DNA of 64,000 nucleotides, from the NCBI GenBank assembly GCA_015698045.1, contig BLAL01000324.1:1138501-1202500 (forward strand), read 5' to 3'. The translations under genes were made by a program, and so were the position numbers. The notes beneath the pieces were generated by a model. That model saw nothing but the letters and a program-made list of their open reading frames with translations, had not been told where the DNA came from and ran no database searches. The stretch comes from Rhizophagus clarus. Lineage: Eukaryota > Glomeromycota > Glomeromycetes > Glomerales > Glomeraceae. The first letter of the stretch is position 1. The number at the start of each line of letters is the position of its first letter. This document shows, in pieces, positions 44,710-56,969 of this stretch.

Positions 44710-46160
44710 TACATCTTACAGAAAATTATGTACGATGAGGGTCAAGCTCATTATTCCATCTAAAAAAAAAGGTAACAACAAAGACACGATAAAAAATTAC
44801 ATAAATATGTTATAAATAAATGATTTTAATAATAATTTATCTAAGAGAATATTATTAACATACAAAACGCAAATTTGCTTAGTTGTAAATGGAATCAACT
44901 TATTTTAACATAAGGAAGGATCTTTAAGCACTTTTTCATAGAACTTTTAATAATTTCTCTGGTCTAATTTTCTAACAAACAAATAAATTAATTAATTATA
45001 AACCAGCCGTCTGCCTGATATGCTTGATATACGAAAAAAAAAAATTTACAAAAGAGAATTTTCGGACTCACTTCATCATCGATACACGACCCATCATATT
45101 AAAGCAAAAAAAAAAAAAAATTAATGTGGATTATATATGCTAAAAGCACAAGTCTCGTGACAAAAACTAGTTACTCACTTAAAATACATATAAAGAAGTT
45201 AGTGTTACACACTACATTATGTCATGTGAAAAGTGAAAAAATTGGTTATCGTGGTTATCGACGCACACTTTAGTTAAAGAGTTTTTTTTAACATTCATAA
45301 ACTCAATTAGAGTTAATTGAAATAATAGTATATTATATCTGATATGTACCATTGTCATGTTATCCATTGACGATTCGATAAAAATTATTTGTACGAAGGA
45401 ATTGTTATTTGTGAGTTTCATGTGATCATATGATGTTCTACAAAATAATAACATGAGGATCACACGACTCAATCTCATGAACAAAATTAACTACGCCTAA
45501 TGATTTTTTTTAATTTTAAGTGGCCCATTTTTGATTTTTCAACTGAAAAGTAACCTTTTTACCCCCAACTTTCGGGTATAATAACAATTTTAGTATAGAG
45601 CTACTGTTGATTTATCTGACCTGCATTCTTGTATTCTGTTATGATCATAAGACCAACTTTTTCTCGTGATAATTTTAACTTTTTTTTTTATCTATAAATA
45701 TCAATATTTTTTATTTTTTATTTCCCTTCGTTGTTAAAAGTTTCTTTAATTCAATAAATTACTTTACAATAATATAAATATCGCTCGTCGTTAAACTTAC
45801 TACAAAGCCCACTACCATAAAATTCACCGCAAAAAAAAAAATCAATATACATTTGAAAGTTTTATTGAAGAATTATTTGTCTCTATATACATACAAATAC
45901 AAAAAATGTTTTTTTTTGTTAGGTATAACCTTCTATAATTATTGTTTTTTGTTTTTTTTTCTTCAATATATACCAAAAAAAAAGTATACCAAGAAAGAAA
46001 AATATGAAAAGAAAAAAATGTGAAAATGAAAGATGAGATGAATGAGAAAAAGTTGATCCGAATAACATCATATGTTACATGAGCGTAAAAAAGAAAATAA
46101 AAATAAAATACAAAAATAATACAAATGTATAATTATACCAAAATTAAAAACACGCTCAGA
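44710..46160. other. No gene recognised
   Basis: AT-rich spacer. A frame at 45484-45212 (minus) has no recognisable content. Confidence 0.4.
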
Positions 46161-46164
46161 CTGT

Positions 46165-47321
46165 TTATAAGTTGGGCGGTAATTCAGGTAATTTTGGTTC
46201 CTGCATAAAACGTGGATAAATAATAGGTAAGGTCGGAGGATTTTGCTGATGATTAAGCAGTCGAGGAAGCACTAGGGTAGAGTCATTGTGATCCTCTTGG
46301 ACATAAGAAATGTGAGGTAATAACGGACGATTATTTGGTTGATATTGACAAAAAGGGAAAGAGTAAGTGGTGGAAGTGGTGCGGGTAGAAACGTTGATAG
46401 TGTTGATAGTGTTGATAGTGTTAATAGTGTTGATAGTGTTGATAGTGTCGATAGTGTCGATAGTGGCAGGAGGTGATGACACAACTGTGCCATTATTCGG
46501 ACCCTTTTTACTTCTTTGTTTGGAATACCAGTAGTTTTTCAGCTTATTCTCCGACCGAAAAAGTCCGGACTGAATCTTCAACTCTTGTCGTAGTTTCTTC
46601 CATTCAATTCCTCCATTTTTACCTTTATTGAGAAATATCCATTTATCAACAAATTTTTTTTCTTCATCATCTAGATTAACTTGACAAACTATGAAAGAAG
46701 AAGAAATTATTTTTATTTGCTTTGTAAAAGTTTTTGCAAGAAACAAAAAAAAAAAAAATGGATATTATGTACCATCAGGGTCCAAGTAATTGCGCCAATA
46801 GTGGCATAATTGACGAGCGTTGTATGGGTCGCCATGTTTACGGATAGAATTAAGAATTTCAGTAATTTTTACAAATGGATTACGACATCCAGTACGATAT
46901 TCGATCATCTTTTCCAAGAAAATTTTTTTCTACAAATAATAATTTAATTTAATGATAATTAGTGCAAAAATTTTATGACGAAAAAGGCTAGTTTCAAGAA
47001 AGGATGCGAAAAACTCATTATTATTATTTGCTAATAAGATTAATAATCATAATATAATAATAATATTAGTAATGATAATAACGGTTCATTAGTGGGAAAT
47101 AAGTGGTTCATTTTAAAAAAAAAAAAAGGTTGGATGAGACGGGATAACATCATGTGCTCTCAAATATTTATTTATTTCTTGCTTGATGATTGAAGAAAGG
47201 TTTGAAATTTCATTTATAACTTATATGTGATCGGTGATTATTAATTATTTAACAAGTTTTCATAAAAAATTTCTTTTTTTTTTCTTTTACTTACTTCTTT
47301 TTCAGATAGAACTACTTTCAT
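46165..47321 (-). CDS. Two-domain Myb/SANT-like protein, three exons, complete
   Basis: Exons 47321-47295 (27 nt, MKVVLSEKE), 46929-46773 (157 nt) and 46688-46165 (524 nt) give 708 nt, i.e. 235 residues plus stop. All junctions are GT-AG with agreeing phases (0, then 1). Residues about 5-60 form a first Myb/SANT-like unit (EKKIFLEKMIEYRTGCRNPF ... ARQLCHYWRNYL). Residues about 65-120 form a second (LDDEEKKFVDKWIFLNKG ... FRSENKLKNYWYSKQRS). Then come a Thr-Ile/Asn tripeptide repeat and a Pro/Asn/Gln-rich tail (PKLPELPPNL end). A T14/A13 palindrome lies 77 bp upstream of the ATG. Same architecture as 50.9-51.76 kb. By family it would bind DNA in the nucleus; the target is unknown. Substrate-recruitment or transposon origin cannot be excluded. 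Confidence 0.75.
46393..46465 (-). repeat. 9-bp coding microsatellite (Thr-Ile-Asn/Asp repeat)
   Basis: About eight units of GTGTTGATA (GTGTCGATA at one end) lie within exon 3 of the gene above. They encode alternating TI(D/N) triplets and keep the frame, so length changes would be tolerated. Confidence 0.9.
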
Positions 47322-47397
47322 GATGATTATTGGAATAATTATAATGAGCGAGTGTAATTTAAGGGAGAAAATTTTCTAACCAAAATTAATAATGAAA

Positions 47398-48781
47398 TTT
47401 TTTTTTTTTTTAAAAAAAAAAAAGGTATCCTTGGTGATTAAAGCTTTACTTATATTGTACTTCTTATATTGTTTAAAGCTTTCACTTTTGTTAGCTTGTC
47501 GTAACATCCAAATTCCCACGAAAGAAATAAACGTTTGATAATATATAATTTTTTTAGTGGCACATCAGTAAACAACTCAAAAAAAACCAGTTTTTGACTT
47601 TCAAAAGAAGATCTAATTAAAAAGACGTGTATTTTAAATATATTTTATAGTATTGTCAGGATATCAATTTGATTGCGCTTACGTAGTCCAGGGTGTGGCG
47701 TAAATGTTTTGGTAACATTCTACGACAGAAAGGAACAGGAATGTAAACCAGAATTCCAACTTTACGCAGAATTATTATATTTTCATAATATATTCGGGTT
47801 CCAAATTTATTCATAATCGACGTTTTTTATTGATAATCTTGTATTACATCTTTTTAAGGTTAAATAATAAATAAAATCTGCGGCACATATAATTTATTTT
47901 ATCATAATTTATATAAATATAACTTTTCGTTCAACAAATAATTATAAATTGTATCATCCAAACATCATTTATAAAAAAAGAAAAAAAGAGTAAAAGAGAA
48001 TTACTTAAATAATCAATGGTGAATCAACAAACAACAAAAAAAATGAACGTTAATAATTTCCAAAACAATATTAATTTAAAATATAATGATAATATATATA
48101 TTTTAAGAGTGAACGATATTTTCCCCTTCCCCAAAAAAATAATGTTTATTATTATTATATTTTAAAAATGATGTTTTTCCCCAAAAATAATTTAAATTAA
48201 GTTATTATATAATGAAAAAAATTTCTTTTTTTTTTTTTTAAAAAAAAAAAAGATACATTAAAACGAGATATTAATCAGGTATAAAAAATAAAAAGTGTTA
48301 CAATGAACCTTTTGGAAAGTTCTCCCTTGAATATTTAATTTTACTTATTTCGTTGGACGTCTCCCTATAATATTATTTAATTCCTTTTTCTACAAACATT
48401 AATTGACTCCCTCCATACTTTCTGTATTCTTTTATAATTAAAATAATTTGAATTGTCATTAATAGTTCTATGAATTCATTAATAAAAAGAAATCTAAGAA
48501 AAGGGATTGGTTTTTATCTCAATTCCTTAGTTAAAAAAAAGTGACCATAAAAACTTCCTTTTTCCTTTTAAAAAATTTCAATTTTAAGTTTTCACGCAGA
48601 AATCATGGTTTCTCAAATTTCAAAATTTCCATTTCTCTTTCATTCAAATATGTTGGAATTGGAACATACCTTAAACAAGGCATTTTGGAAACGGGATAAT
48701 AATAATAAATGATTAAATAAATAGTAATATGTCTTTACATACAATAAAATAAAATCTCTTTTTTTTTTTTAAAAAAAAAAA
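47398..48781. repeat. Three T(n)A(n) palindromic tracts
   Basis: 47398-47424 is T14A13, 48226-48251 is T14A12 and 48759-48781 is T12A11. All are T-then-A in orientation and spaced about 830 and 530 bp apart, upstream of the minus-strand Myb/SANT gene. Confidence 0.85.
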
Positions 48782-48799
48782 CAAAAAAAAAGATTTGGT

Positions 48800-50890
48800 T
48801 GATTTTAAATCTTAAAAATTAGATTAATTGAAAAAATAAGGTTGATTTAAAAATGTTTTTCTACTAAAAAAAGGAAACAAGGAAGAAATACATTATGAGT
48901 CATAATTTTGTGTAGGAACAGTGTTAACAGTGTTCCATTATTTGATTGCCAAATTAAATTTTGTAAACTTGTATCATTTGTTTGTACTAATTTCATTCTT
49001 TAAGGATTTGCAAAGGCTGATTTTCTTTCATAGGATTCCTTATTTGTTTAGTGTGAATGAAGTCATTGATTGAGATTTAAAGTTAAAGTACGGTGCAACA
49101 ACTCTTTCATGCATTTCATCATTTTTATGCATTCCATCTAAACAATAATGATCTGCAGATGTTGTGGCTAGAATTCAAGCCACACTTCATATAATTTCTG
49201 CGCTTCATGTTACTAAAAATACCCTCACGAAAAATAAAAATAAATAAAAATTCGGTCTGAATTAACTAATAAAATTAAAATTTCTCACATTTTATCTTAA
49301 TTTAATTGAGTGTATTGTATGTATCGTATTACATCTACTGCATGTAATTAAAAATTGAAAACCAAGCTTACCTGGTGGGAATGAGGTCGTTCAAGACACA
49401 AGAGTAACAGATTGTAAATTTCTTGCATAAAAAAAAAAAAAAATTTAATGTTCGAACAATCCATTAAAAGGTAAGACAGAAAGGAATTAAGTAAATTATA
49501 GGATGAAATATGATAAACAACACATCCGGCCCGCATTAAGATAATTTTTGCCTGTTCGTTTTAGTACGTTGTCGCATATGCTTCGCATATAAAGTAATTG
49601 TCATACATCACATTAAAACATGGTGCTCTACTCTTATCAATACTTTTCTCAATCTCACCTGTCGAATTTGTCGATCATTTACGACGACACGATATATTGA
49701 GTGTTGAAATTGTATTCTTAAATTCGTTTTCAGTCGTGCTTCAACGTGTCTGTTTCATGCGTCGAACTTTAGATTTCTAAAGTAGTAAACAAAAGTATAT
49801 AGTATACACACTTTTTGTTTTATATTCGCACGAACGAACTTAGTTTTAGCTTAACGAACGACCTTAAAATTCTTCAGCTCTTCGAAAGTATATATGCTTG
49901 TAGCAAATGGATAAATAAATAAAAAAAAAAGAATTTCATTATTAAAAAATTATTAAAAAGCTGTTATTATCGCTAGTTATATATGAAATTTCATTTAAAT
50001 TATTATGATACTTCTTTTTATATTACTTCATTTACAATTCGAGTTGAAATCCAGGATTCCCAAAATCGGTGCGAAACACTAAAAAAATATATTTTACCAA
50101 CCGGACCGATATAAAGTATCAATCTGATACAGTATATCAAATATATATTTATGCATGTAAATATACTTAAGTATAAATGTTTTTTTTAAAATGGTTTAAA
50201 TGAGCTGTCGAAACAACAGTTAAAAAGTGATAAAAGATAGAAATATATAAGAACCGATTATATATGAATTTGTTTCTTTTAACTTTCCTATTTTGAGCTT
50301 TTTTTATTTATTTTCTAGGAGTTTCGATTATTCGTGCGTACCCCTTATTTTATATCAAATTTTTTTACTTATATAAACATTTAAATATGATTATTTGAAT
50401 CAACTAGTTTCTTTTAAAAAGAACTTTTATACTATATATAATAAATTTTTTCGAGTCGTATGACCTCGAGTAATCATTTCAGAAATTTCTTTTACACATT
50501 CATTATTCGCAGTATAATCATTGATGATTTACCTGATTTTAATTATGATGAGCAAAATATTGTCAATTTAGGAATTTTGTGAAACTGTTTATATACATCA
50601 TAAGACCAAAACCTAATCGAAATGATTGATAATGTAGTTTCGATATAAATATGATGTGAATTTGAATTTTAGAAGCGGCATTTGTTTCTTTACTTTCTAA
50701 TAATATAATAATACTCTTACGTACAATACAAACCATGAGTAATATAATTAATGTTTTCTTAAAAAATGTATGCACAAAAAAAAATTTTTTCGGTTTATTA
50801 ATTAGAATTTTACGTTTTATACATTTTGAACTTTTGAATTATTATTATTATAACTATTGTAATTACTAATTATGAATATATATATATTTT
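48800..50890. other. Intergenic, no gene recognised
   Basis: AT-rich sequence between the two complete Myb/SANT genes. Short frames at 49536-49348 and 49598-49780 lack protein-like composition. Confidence 0.4.
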
Positions 50891-50897
50891 AGCAACT

Positions 50898-51758
50898 CTA
50901 TATACGGGCAAAGAATTCGTATTCTTTTTGTTTAAAATCTGGCTGCAAAGTGGGGAACAAGAAAGCACCTCGATGTCGATTATGAATAGGCGGAAGATCC
51001 AACATGTTAGGATCAAAAGGAAAATTTAAAATAAAAGATATGGGAGGTAGTACGATCACTTGAGCAGTACCAGCTGCCTGGGCAATTCCAACCGTCTCAG
51101 CTGCCGCAACCATTCGTCTTTGTTTTGAATACCAGTAGTTTTTTACCATATTCTCGGATCGTAAAAAACCAAATTGACTTTTCAAATCTTGGCGTAAAAT
51201 TTTCCATTCAATGACTCCGTCTCCTACTCTATTACGGGAAATCCATTTATCAATATATTGTTTTTCCTCATCATCCAAATCATAATGACATACTAATAAA
51301 AAAATTAGAGAAAATTTAATTTATTTAAAAGTTTGGGTAAAAAATTATTTCACACTCACAATCAGGATCAAGGTAGTTGCGCCAATAATTATTCAGTTGA
51401 CGAGCTTCAAATTGAGGTAGGACTTCGGCCATTACTACGAATGGGTTACGACTTCCAATTCGTTTTAACTCAACCATACCATCTAAAAAAATTTCCCTCT
51501 ACAATAAAAAATATTTTTTTTTTTTAATTATTGATTTTTTTTTTACATATATAGAAGAATAACGGACTTTAACGTGTTATAGGTCTACTTTATTAGAGGG
51601 TTTAAATTTGGAAAGACATAAAACAAACTATTTTTTATACGAGGTATTTTGATTGTTAACGAAGGTTTTAATTTCATTTGATCTTGACTCTCCCGCATTA
51701 TTACAAGAATTTAACTTTTCTTTTTACTTACTTCTTCGTCGGATAATAAACTCCTCAT
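50898..51758 (-). CDS. Two-domain Myb/SANT-like protein, three exons, complete
   Basis: Exons 51758-51732 (27 nt, MRSLLSDEE), 51498-51360 (139 nt) and 51292-50898 (395 nt) sum to 561 nt, i.e. 186 residues plus stop. The phases (0, 1) are identical to the 46.2 kb gene. The first unit (REIFLDGMVELKRIGSRNPF ... ARQLNNYWRNYL) lacks about six residues present in its relative. The second (DDEEKQYIDKWISRNRVGDG ... FRSENMVKNYWYSKQRR) is full length. An Ala/Gly-rich linker (AAAETVGIAQAAGTAQ) and a Pro-rich tail follow. It is a clear paralogue of the other complete gene, 3.6 kb away on the same strand, so a tandem duplication followed by divergence of the tails. Predicted nuclear DNA-binding; function unknown. 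Confidence 0.75.
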
Positions 51759-51769
51759 TCTTTCTTTTC

Positions 51770-54700
51770 TTAAATTAGTGACGAAAAACAAAATTTTATT
51801 TGTTGTAGCAAAAGTTAATTTGGATGTTGGCGTTATCTGTTATAAGATTAAATAAGAAATCGAATAATGAAAAAAAAGAATAACAAAGATTTTCTTAAGG
51901 TATATTTATAAAAAATTTTTTGAAAGGAGAATGATCAGCTTTCATAATAATTGTGCAACGTTATGTTTTACGAGTGTTCTAATGTTCTAAATATTGAGAT
52001 TTCTATTAGAGGAATAGCTTGGTTGAATGAATGACTTTGTTCGAATACTTGATTTGTATTAAATATTAGTTGATCTATTGATTTCAACCCGTTCGTATAT
52101 GCTTTTATTTTATTTTATTTATTTTATTTTATTCTATTTTATTTTTTTTTTTTTTTTTGTTCATTTAACGCCATTTAATTAGTCACCACATATTTAGATT
52201 ACTTGCACGACAACAATAAGCTCGGTGTTGAAAATTATAAATTCGGTAACTAATTGATTTTGGAATCAAAAAACTTTGTTTATTTAAATCAGTAAATATA
52301 AAAATATAATATATATATTTATTTATTTGAATATATTTTTATGTATATAATGATTCTTTGAATATAAAGGTAATATATTCAGTATCACATGTATACGATA
52401 TTATAGATGTACCATATACAGTATATATGACACATATATATGTATATATTATATCTTACTTTGATTATAAATATTGAATGAACTATTACTAGAAAAAGAA
52501 AACAAGGGAGGAGTTCTTAAATTCTATTGTTAAAGAATCTTGAATCCTCATTGTGTTAATTACCTTATTTAGTTTCTTGAAGTTCAAAGAGATGATTTCA
52601 TTCACATATTTCTATTTCCGATCAGCATGAAAGAAATAATTATTAATATCCTTAATTTTTCTTTTTTCTTTCATAATTCATATTTTTATTAAAAGTTCTC
52701 TAAAAAGAACCAAGTGAAGCATTTATCGTAAAGATTATACTATAGGCATCAAAAACCATGATAATCGATGATTAAGCCGATAAGTAAATTATCATGTGAC
52801 TTATTTTTTTAACGTTAAAATTTTCCATTTTTTTTTTTTATTTTTAATATTAATTTGGGTTGATAAATTACCTATATTAAAAATATAAAAGTTAGAGTTA
52901 AATTTTTTTTTTTTTTAAACCAATTCTTGACTTTTTTAGACGACCCTTCCCTTTGAAATTTGGATAGATTTATTGGTTATCTTGCGGTTCTTTAAGAAAT
53001 GCCAAATTGGTAATTTAGTGGAACTACCGTACCGCATTGTACAAAGATGCCCAGAATATAATTTTACAATATAATACCCCTGATATAACATACTATAAGG
53101 TTTTAATATATGAAATTTAAATATGACTTTAAAATAACCATTAAGAGATGCTAATTTTACGAATTTAAATAAATCTTACATAATTATCACGAATTTGAAT
53201 TAGAGATATTTATAGTAGGGTACACTTAAAGAGGGAGATATCTTGCGCAGTGTGATGCAGAAATAATTAATTTACGTCTACATAAAACAAGAAATTTGAA
53301 ACGCAGATTACGGTCGTTGCGTAGTGGTAACATTTATTCATTTTGCTACACGTCTTACAATATAATTTACGAAAAGAAGTATATTTTATGACATATAAAA
53401 CATATAGCTATTTTGCTTTGTAATTTATTTAACGAAGCGGCATGAGATTAGATTGATTATTTATAATAAAAGTCCGAATGTTAGCCTAATTTTTAAAATC
53501 TATTATCAAGCTTCCAACTTTGGTAATGAATTCAATTTATCTATTTAAATATACTCCGAAAACTGAAGTCCGATAATAAGAAAAAAAAAGGAATACTATT
53601 CGCTATTAAAATAAAATGTGAAACCAATATATTTGTGGTATAGTAAACTGCAAAAATTTTTACAAAAGAGCGTTTGATTTTATACAAAGAAAAAAAAAAA
53701 AATTGTAAGTATAACTTCACTATATAATAGTTATTGGATAAGGAATGTACGAATATTACCAAATTGCGAAGCAGTTCGGATGATATTTTTAATACCATAT
53801 TCATCAATAACTGCATTATTATGTTCAAAGATCATGCTTACTATAATAAAATGCTATATAGTAACTAGAGTAGAGGAATCAGCATACTAACATACAGAAC
53901 TTCGCTAATGCTATAGATGATATAAGGCTCATTAAATATTATTTGGGCTACTTTACGACCAAGCGTGATCTATTTGATAATCTTAAACAGAGTTAAGAAT
54001 CTGCGATTACAACGAACCTCGAACAAATGTTTAAGTAATGAAATGAAGGCATGTAGGCAGTATTGGCAAATTGTAAAGTATATGAAAAATTCATTTTCAA
54101 TTATCAATATTATTAATTCAGTTAATTATCAATGAAAAATCATTGCCATATCAGGTACTATAACGGGATTCTCGATCGTCGGAATCTTAATCATCGGGTT
54201 CATTTACGTTTCAAATATTTAAACGCAACCTTCACCCTTACCTGTGACAAGATAAAATTATTTTTTTTTTTTTTTGTCTAAACCAGGAATTACGGTTAGA
54301 TAATTACGTTTAATTAGTAATTACAAAATCTAAATCCATCAAAATGCTAAAAAAATGCACTCAATTCATTTTATGATGCAATCGTTAAAAAATCTAATAC
54401 ATATTAAACAAATTGCCTTTTAATTGTCTTCTTTTAAGTTTAGTCCATCGGATTAGATTAATTGGATTTTTGCAACGATGAGAAATTGAGTAGTAAATTT
54501 GTTTCTTTTAGTTTTCTTTCCTTTTTTTTTTTAATAATTTAAATTCAATTAACAACATTGCTGGAAGAGATAAAATCTCTGATTTATTAAAATTTGGGTA
54601 TCATTTGCTTAATTCTATTCATATAAATTACCTTTCTAATCTTTAACTACTAAATAAGATTATTAAATTACTATTGGAAGTATTGGAAGAACGATCATTG

Positions 54701-54840
54701 TCTTGGACTTATTAACGTTTATCCTTAAAAAATTAAAAAGTCTCTTTCTTTGCAATCAATTATTTTTATTTATTGTCTATTTAGATCCGCAATTATCAAA
54801 AATCAGTTTAGTTTAATTTGGCTACAACCTCTATTATTCT
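51770..54840. other. Gene-poor stretch
   Basis: About 3 kb without supported coding sequence. It contains TTTTA simple repeats (52106-52158) and AT dinucleotide-rich runs (52300-52450). A 95-codon minus frame at 53828-53541 has no recognisable content. Confidence 0.45.
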
Positions 54841-54848
54841 CCTCTGAT

Positions 54849-54960
54849 CAATGATGGCTATACTTATAAGTTCACTTTTACTGGACTTATAAAATTATTA
54901 AGTCCAATAGTCCAGTTGACGGAATCTTTATAAGTCCAATCGGTCCAATAGCCATCACTG
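54849..54960. mobile_element. hAT-like MITE, 112 bp, 8-bp target duplication
   Basis: Left end CAATGATGGCTAT; right end read inverted CAGTGATGGCTAT. Flanks are CCTCTGAT (54841-54848) and TCTCTGAT (54961-54968), matching at 7 of 8 bases. The interior repeats GGACTTATAA/TTATAAGTCC and forms a near-complete fold-back. Confidence 0.85.
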
Positions 54961-54969
54961 TCTCTGATG

Positions 54970-55895
54970 ACACGATAATGCATAATAAACTTTAAATGGT
55001 GCATGTTCAGTAAAATAAATACACATGTATCGATACACTTCGTATTGGTTTGAACGATTGACTAACAGACATTTGCCTGCATTGCGTGGAATCGGCGTTT
55101 AAATCGGCAGCGTGGCATAATCGATGTTAACCTACAAATAAATCGACCTGGTAACTTATGCGAAATATAACTTATACCTAAAAAGTGAAATATGTGCGCG
55201 CAAACTGAAGGAGATTCGAATTGGGTTTTCCCTTAGTTTTAGTTTTAGTTTTCTTGCTGTGAAATATTGCAGCAGATCGCCGAACGGAGCGGCAATATGT
55301 TTTTCGTAATGTTGATTCATATTGTTTGTTTATACGCATTTATTTCACACATTTATCTATACATTTATTTTCTGTTACTATCACGTGACTCTATTGAAAT
55401 TCGCAAAATGAATCGATCAGCATAATTTCGGATATTTTAGGAGGAAAACATTAGCTTCACATGGGATTAATGAATTTTTGATTCGATTGATCCTGATATA
55501 TTTTTTTTTTCTTAATCGTGGAAGAGTTAAAGCTTAAAATGTATCGATATGATTGAAAGGCGGTTGATAAAAAATGAATTTGGTTTAACATGAACATGGT
55601 CATGTGCACAAAATTATCTTTAATGATCCCGATAAAATCCGAAATTTTAAAATTTCCCCTTTTCTACTGACTGATTCTTATAAATCATGGTGCATGAAAA
55701 CTAATTCCTCCTCGTCATCGTGTATAATATACTTTGTCTGTACTAACACTTAGGTCATAGCATTGACCTTAAATCATTATGCGAGCCATACATACATTTA
55801 TTCTCGCGAGCAATTTTGCTGTTTGTTGATGTATTACCTCACGTACAATCTAAAGTGTTTACAATCCCATTAAAAAAAAAGATCATTTGTTCTAA
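54970..55895. other. No gene recognised
   Basis: Contains a TAGTTTTAGTTTTAGTTTT tandem (55232-55250), a TCACGTGAC box (55380) and a CG-richer patch at 55270-55300. No coding text recognised. Confidence 0.4.
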
Positions 55896-55898
55896 GGG

Positions 55899-56967
55899 CA
55901 TGGCATAAATTTGATCGACGAGCAATCAAAACCATGTTAATAGAGAATCAAGCACCAGACATTGTATATTATGCATTATTAGGTTTCGGTCCAGAAGAAG
56001 GAGAACAGTTTCTTTCCATACAACTCGATACAGGATCATCCGATTTCTGGGTTATGTCTCTAGACTGCAAAACTTGATACTAGTTACAAAATTCTTGGCA
56101 GAACGTTCAAGTCGAGTACGTCGATGAAGGAAAAGCAAAGCTCAACAACTTTCAATCTTAAGGATTTGGTTGTGGAAGAACAAGAATTCGGATTGGTTGA
56201 TTTTGTTACCAATGATTTTGAGCCGCATCCTTATGAGTTATGAAGGTATAATGGGGATGGCACTTAGACCAAGCAAGTAAAAACAATCAAATCACACCAA
56301 TCATTAATCTTGTAAACAGCAAGCAACTCGATCAATCGCAATTCGCCTTTTGGCTTGGGAGAGATGCCGATCATGGGACTAATCCAGAAAGAATTGGTAG
56401 TGATATTTTCTGGTCAGATCTAGCACCTAATAATAACGGTCAATGGAGGGTCCCTATAGATGATCTTCTTGTCAATGGAACCATTAGAATTTCAAGAACG
56501 TGAAGTAACCGTTGATACTGGAACCACGCTAATATATATGATATGCTCGAAAAATTTATAATAAAATCCCTGTAGCTAAAGAGAGACCAGATGGGAGATG
56601 CTCGATGCCTTGTGATAATAATAATAATGTAATTAGTATAAGGATCCAAGGTGCAACTTGGGATATGGATCCCAGAGATTTTGTGATTTCGTAATACCAG
56701 ATTACACACAAAATGGTAATGGATGCATTGGAATGATCGAGTCGAACCAAACCACTGAAATCAGTAATTATTGATATGTATTATAATCAAAATGTTTATT
56801 GAAGATGCTTTTAATGATACTTTATTTTTAAACTCCCTTTAGATGCGCCAAATCGATGGCTTCTCGGTAATGCTTTCTTAAAGAATGTATACAGCGTTTT
56901 TGATCAAGGAAAATTACAGGTCGGATTTGCTAAGATAAAAGTAGCGGATCCAGTTCGGAACAAATAA
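55899..56967 (+). pseudogene. Pepsin-like (A1) aspartic protease, multiply frameshifted
   Basis: Both catalytic motifs are visible: LDTGSSDFWVM with DTGSS at 56027-56041, and VTVDTGTTLIYM with DTGTT at 56513-56527. Between them lie VVEEQEFGLVDFVTNDFE, a YEGIMGMAL segment (the family's DGILGLA region) and FAFWLGRDADHGTNPERIG followed by SDLAPNNNGQWRVPI. After an acceptor at 56841 the C-terminal APNRWLLGNAFLKNVYSVFD matches the family's W-lLGdvFLr-yYsvFD motif, ending with TAA at 56967. Stops and at least four frame changes separate the pieces, and the start with any signal peptide is not recognised. A secreted or vacuolar endopeptidase originally; dead now. Confidence 0.85.
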
Positions 56968-56969
56968 GC

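Noticed and set aside
45212-45484. 90-codon minus-strand frame
   Set aside because: No domain-like text, no splice or promoter support.
56440-56750. Minus-strand frames of 89 and 64 codons
   Set aside because: Shadows opposite the aspartic protease pseudogene.
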